Below are positions 62,152-64,000 of a stretch of DNA of 64,000 nucleotides, piece after piece. The notes beneath the pieces were generated by a model that did not search any database, had not been told where the DNA came from, and worked only from the letters and a program-made list of their open reading frames with translations. The stretch is from Chryseobacterium aquifrigidense. GTDB lineage: Bacteria; Bacteroidota; Bacteroidia; Flavobacteriales; Weeksellaceae. The position numbers and the translations under genes are program-made. The stretch is taken from positions 1,239,096 to 1,303,095 of the forward strand of contig NZ_VFPD01000001.1 in assembly GCF_006716485.1 (NCBI RefSeq). The letters are read 5' to 3'. Every line of letters starts with the position of its first letter. Position 1 is the first letter of the stretch.

Positions 62152-64000
62152 CTAATTTTTAATAAATCTCTTAGAAGATTCTCCAATTTGAATCATATAA
62201 GCTCCTTTGATAAGATTGCTTACGTTTACAGAACCTCTTTGAAGTTTTCCTGAGTCAATTAGTTTTCCACCCATATCGAAGATCTTATAATCTTCTGAAG
62301 TTGTATTGGAAATATAAAGCATATCTCTCACAGGGTTTGGATAAAGCTTCACATCTGTGATCAGATCTTTTGTATTATGAAGATCTCCTTTTCCTGAAGA
62401 AACAATATTAAGCGTATAGTCTTCTACCTGTCCGTAAGTAAATGCTTCACATGAAGAAGTAGGGATTGAGCTATACTTCATCATTACTCTCATTCTTGTA
62501 GAGCCAACGGTAGCAGTAGCCGGGATTGTAATAGATCCTGTAACCGGGCTGGTGGTAGAACCTGCTTTTGTCCATGCCAATTCTCCGCTGTCGGTGAAGT
62601 CTCCATCTCCGTTGTAGTCAATATAAACTGCATAGGCTTCGCTATATTTTGTAGAAGTCCATACCGGAGTGATAGAAATTGTATAAGCACTTCCTCTGGT
62701 AACATTTGTAGAGACTGAAGTGAAGTTTTCGTAACCTGCAGTTCCTGTAGAAGTATTGTTAATAGATCCGAATGTTACATTTCCAATTCTTTCATCTGCT
62801 GTATTGGATGCTGAAGAAGAGCAATATGTAACCGTTCCTCCTGAAAGGGTAGTTACACTTACGGTGTTGCTGGAAACAGAAGCATTTCCTGCTGCATCTT
62901 TTGCCTTAACAGAGAAAGAATAGGTAGTAGCAGGAGTAAGTCCTGTTACAGTATAGGTAGTAGAAGCCGTAGAACCAATTAATGAAGCTCCCTGATATAC
63001 ATCATATCCTGTAACTCCAACATTGTCTGTAGCTCCGGACCATGAAAGGTTAGTGGTAGTAGAAGTAGTTCCTGACGCAGCAAGGGTAGGAGCTGTAGGT
63101 GCAACAGTATCAGGAGTTCCCGAACCTGCATTTACGGAGATGTTGGCATTGTTAACATCAAAGAAAATGTGGTTTGATCCTTTTACCATAATTCTTCCTG
63201 TCGTTGTATTGGCATTAGGAATCGTTACTGCCTGTGAACCGTCATTTGGTGTTCCTGCCAATAGAGTAGTCCATGTATTTCCGCTGTCTGTAGACCAAAG
63301 GATATCTACGTTAGCAGCATTGACTCCGTTGGCTGTAGTTCCTGCAACGTTCCAGGTAATAGTTTGAGAACTTCCTCCGGCATACGTTGTTGCTGAATTC
63401 TGTGAAGTGATGTTAAATGGTCCTGCAGTTCCGTTAACGGTGATTACAGCATCATCGGAATTATTTCCTGAACCTCCTGCTTTGTTGTCGCGAACGGTAA
63501 ATCTGAAATTCAATGTTCTGGCAACTGAAGAAAGTGCTTCTACTGTAATTTCAGAACCTGCGGTAGTGGTTGCTCCTGCCAGAACGGAAGCCATTCTAGG
63601 GAAGTATCTTGCCGGGGAAGTCGTTGGAGTCCATGATCTGAAGTTAGGCCCTGAAGCTTTTGTTGCACTGGCTGCTGAACTTGCTCCTGTTTGAGAAGAA
63701 GAAGCGTTATCCATTTGTTCCCAGATGTATGTTAATGAATCTCCATCGGCATCCGTTCCTGTACCTGTCAGTACGAATGGAGTTCCTTTCGGAATGGTAT
63801 AATCTAATCCTGCATTAGCTGTTGGGATTGCATTTCCTGTGTTGGTATTAACAGAGCAGGTTTTAGCTTTAATATTATTAGTGATCTGCTGGATACTTAT
63901 TGCATGGAAAAATGCATCAGAATGTGGTTGAATATCCTGGCTGGTAATTCCAGCATAACCCATGATTGTTGATCCTGAACCCGGCTCCATATTGGCACCT
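62152..64000 (-). CDS. Secreted reprolysin-like metalloprotease, 5' part beyond the window
   Basis: At least 615 residues are present; the frame stays open at the right edge, so the signal peptide, propeptide and HExxH zinc motif lie outside. The visible part begins just before the Met-turn EPGSGSTIMGYAG, followed by the same modules as metalloprotease 1 (VLTGTGTDADGDSLTYIWEQMD, VDILWSTDSGNTWTTLLAG). Then come segments absent from copy 1: a fibronectin type III domain (about SGTTSTTTNLSWSGATDNVGV to SSNTVSVTT) and a GEVED-type domain (AYAVYIDYNGDGDFTDSGELAW, YGQVEDYTLNIV). It ends with the type A sorting tail (KLYPNPVRDMLYIS). It is the longer paralogue of the adjacent gene. Confidence 0.92.
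   Translation of the reverse strand, partial: GANMEPGSGSTIMGYAGITSQDIQPHSDAFFHAISIQQITNNIKAKTCSVNTNTGNAIPTANAGLDYTIPKGTPFVLTGTGTDADGDSLTYIWEQMDNASSSQTGASSAASATKASGPNFRSWTPTTSPARYFPRMASVLAGATTTAGSEITVEALSSVARTLNFRFTVRDNKAGGSGNNSDDAVITVNGTAGPFNITSQNSATTYAGGSSQTITWNVAGTTANGVNAANVDILWSTDSGNTWTTLLAGTPNDGSQAVTIPNANTTTGRIMVKGSNHIFFDVNNANISVNAGSGTPDTVAPTAPTLAASGTTSTTTNLSWSGATDNVGVTGYDVYQGASLIGSTASTTYTVTGLTPATTYSFSVKAKDAAGNASVSSNTVSVTTLSGGTVTYCSSSASNTADERIGNVTFGSINNTSTGTAGYENFTSVSTNVTRGSAYTISITPVWTSTKYSEAYAVYIDYNGDGDFTDSGELAWTKAGSTTSPVTGSITIPATATVGSTRMRVMMKYSSIPTSSCEAFTYGQVEDYTLNIVSSGKGDLHNTKDLITDVKLYPNPVRDMLYISNTTSEDYKIFDMGGKLIDSGKLQRGSVNVSNLIKGAYMIQIGESSKRFIKN

Noticed and set aside
1..64000. CRISPR arrays, rRNA, tRNA, integrases or transposases
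   Set aside because: Looked for; no regularly spaced direct repeats, no cloverleaf or rRNA-like segments and no recombinase motifs were seen.

Overview
The window looks like chromosome from a Flavobacteriia member, most probably Chryseobacterium or a close relative. It is AT-rich. Bacteroidota-type promoter elements (TTTG, about 18 bases, then TAnnTTTG) stand in front of several genes. Secreted enzymes carry C-terminal type IX secretion sorting tails, and there are lipoproteins and small GG-leader peptides of a kind I associate with this genus. No rRNA, tRNA, CRISPR array, prophage or transposase was seen.

Layout. 1-7.3 kb: a truncated oxalate-decarboxylase-type cupin, a SRPBCC-like protein, an ABM-domain membrane protein, an old yellow enzyme, a hybrid histidine kinase, a LytTR regulator, Dps and a divergent Crp/Fnr regulator. 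7.3-13.0 kb: a sugar locus with LacI regulator, PfkB kinase, FucP-type transporter, maltoporin-like porin and tagatose/psicose 3-epimerase-like enzyme, with palindromic LacI-type sites. 13.1-14.8 kb: two small GG-leader peptides sharing an identical six-cysteine spacing flank a helical-repeat/rifamycin ADP-ribosyltransferase (Arr) fusion. 14.8-18.6 kb: cell-envelope and unknown proteins. 18.7-23.5 kb: dapD and a four-gene glycan cluster (GT87, GT2, NodB deacetylase, GT4).

23.5-31.4 kb is a complete histidine operon hisG-D-C-B-H-A-F-IE. It is preceded by a 16-residue, His-rich leader peptide and a terminator/antiterminator arrangement, and its three long internal gaps hold short elements with inverted-repeat ends. 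32-35.7 kb holds three tandem secreted M28 peptidases. 36.1-48.4 kb is the translation cluster thrS-infC-rpmI-rplT, but split: about 9.1 kb of unrelated genes (a WG/Sel1-repeat protein, a TPR histidine kinase with NarL regulator, and small secreted proteins and lipoproteins) lies between infC and rpmI. infC appears to start at an ATA codon.

48.7-56 kb has an M19 dipeptidase, a conserved Bacteroidota helical protein and the leucine operon leuA-C-D-B with a short LeuA. 56-59.3 kb has small envelope and metabolic genes, and a lipoprotein with a TNT-type (NAD glycohydrolase) toxin domain followed closely by a small Cys-pair protein that could be its immunity partner. 59.7 kb to the end carries two tandem reprolysin-like secreted metalloproteases, the second running off the right edge.

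The points I consider most worth following are the TNT lipoprotein/immunity candidate, the paired six-Cys peptides around arr, the histidine attenuator, the ATA start of infC and the split ribosomal operon.
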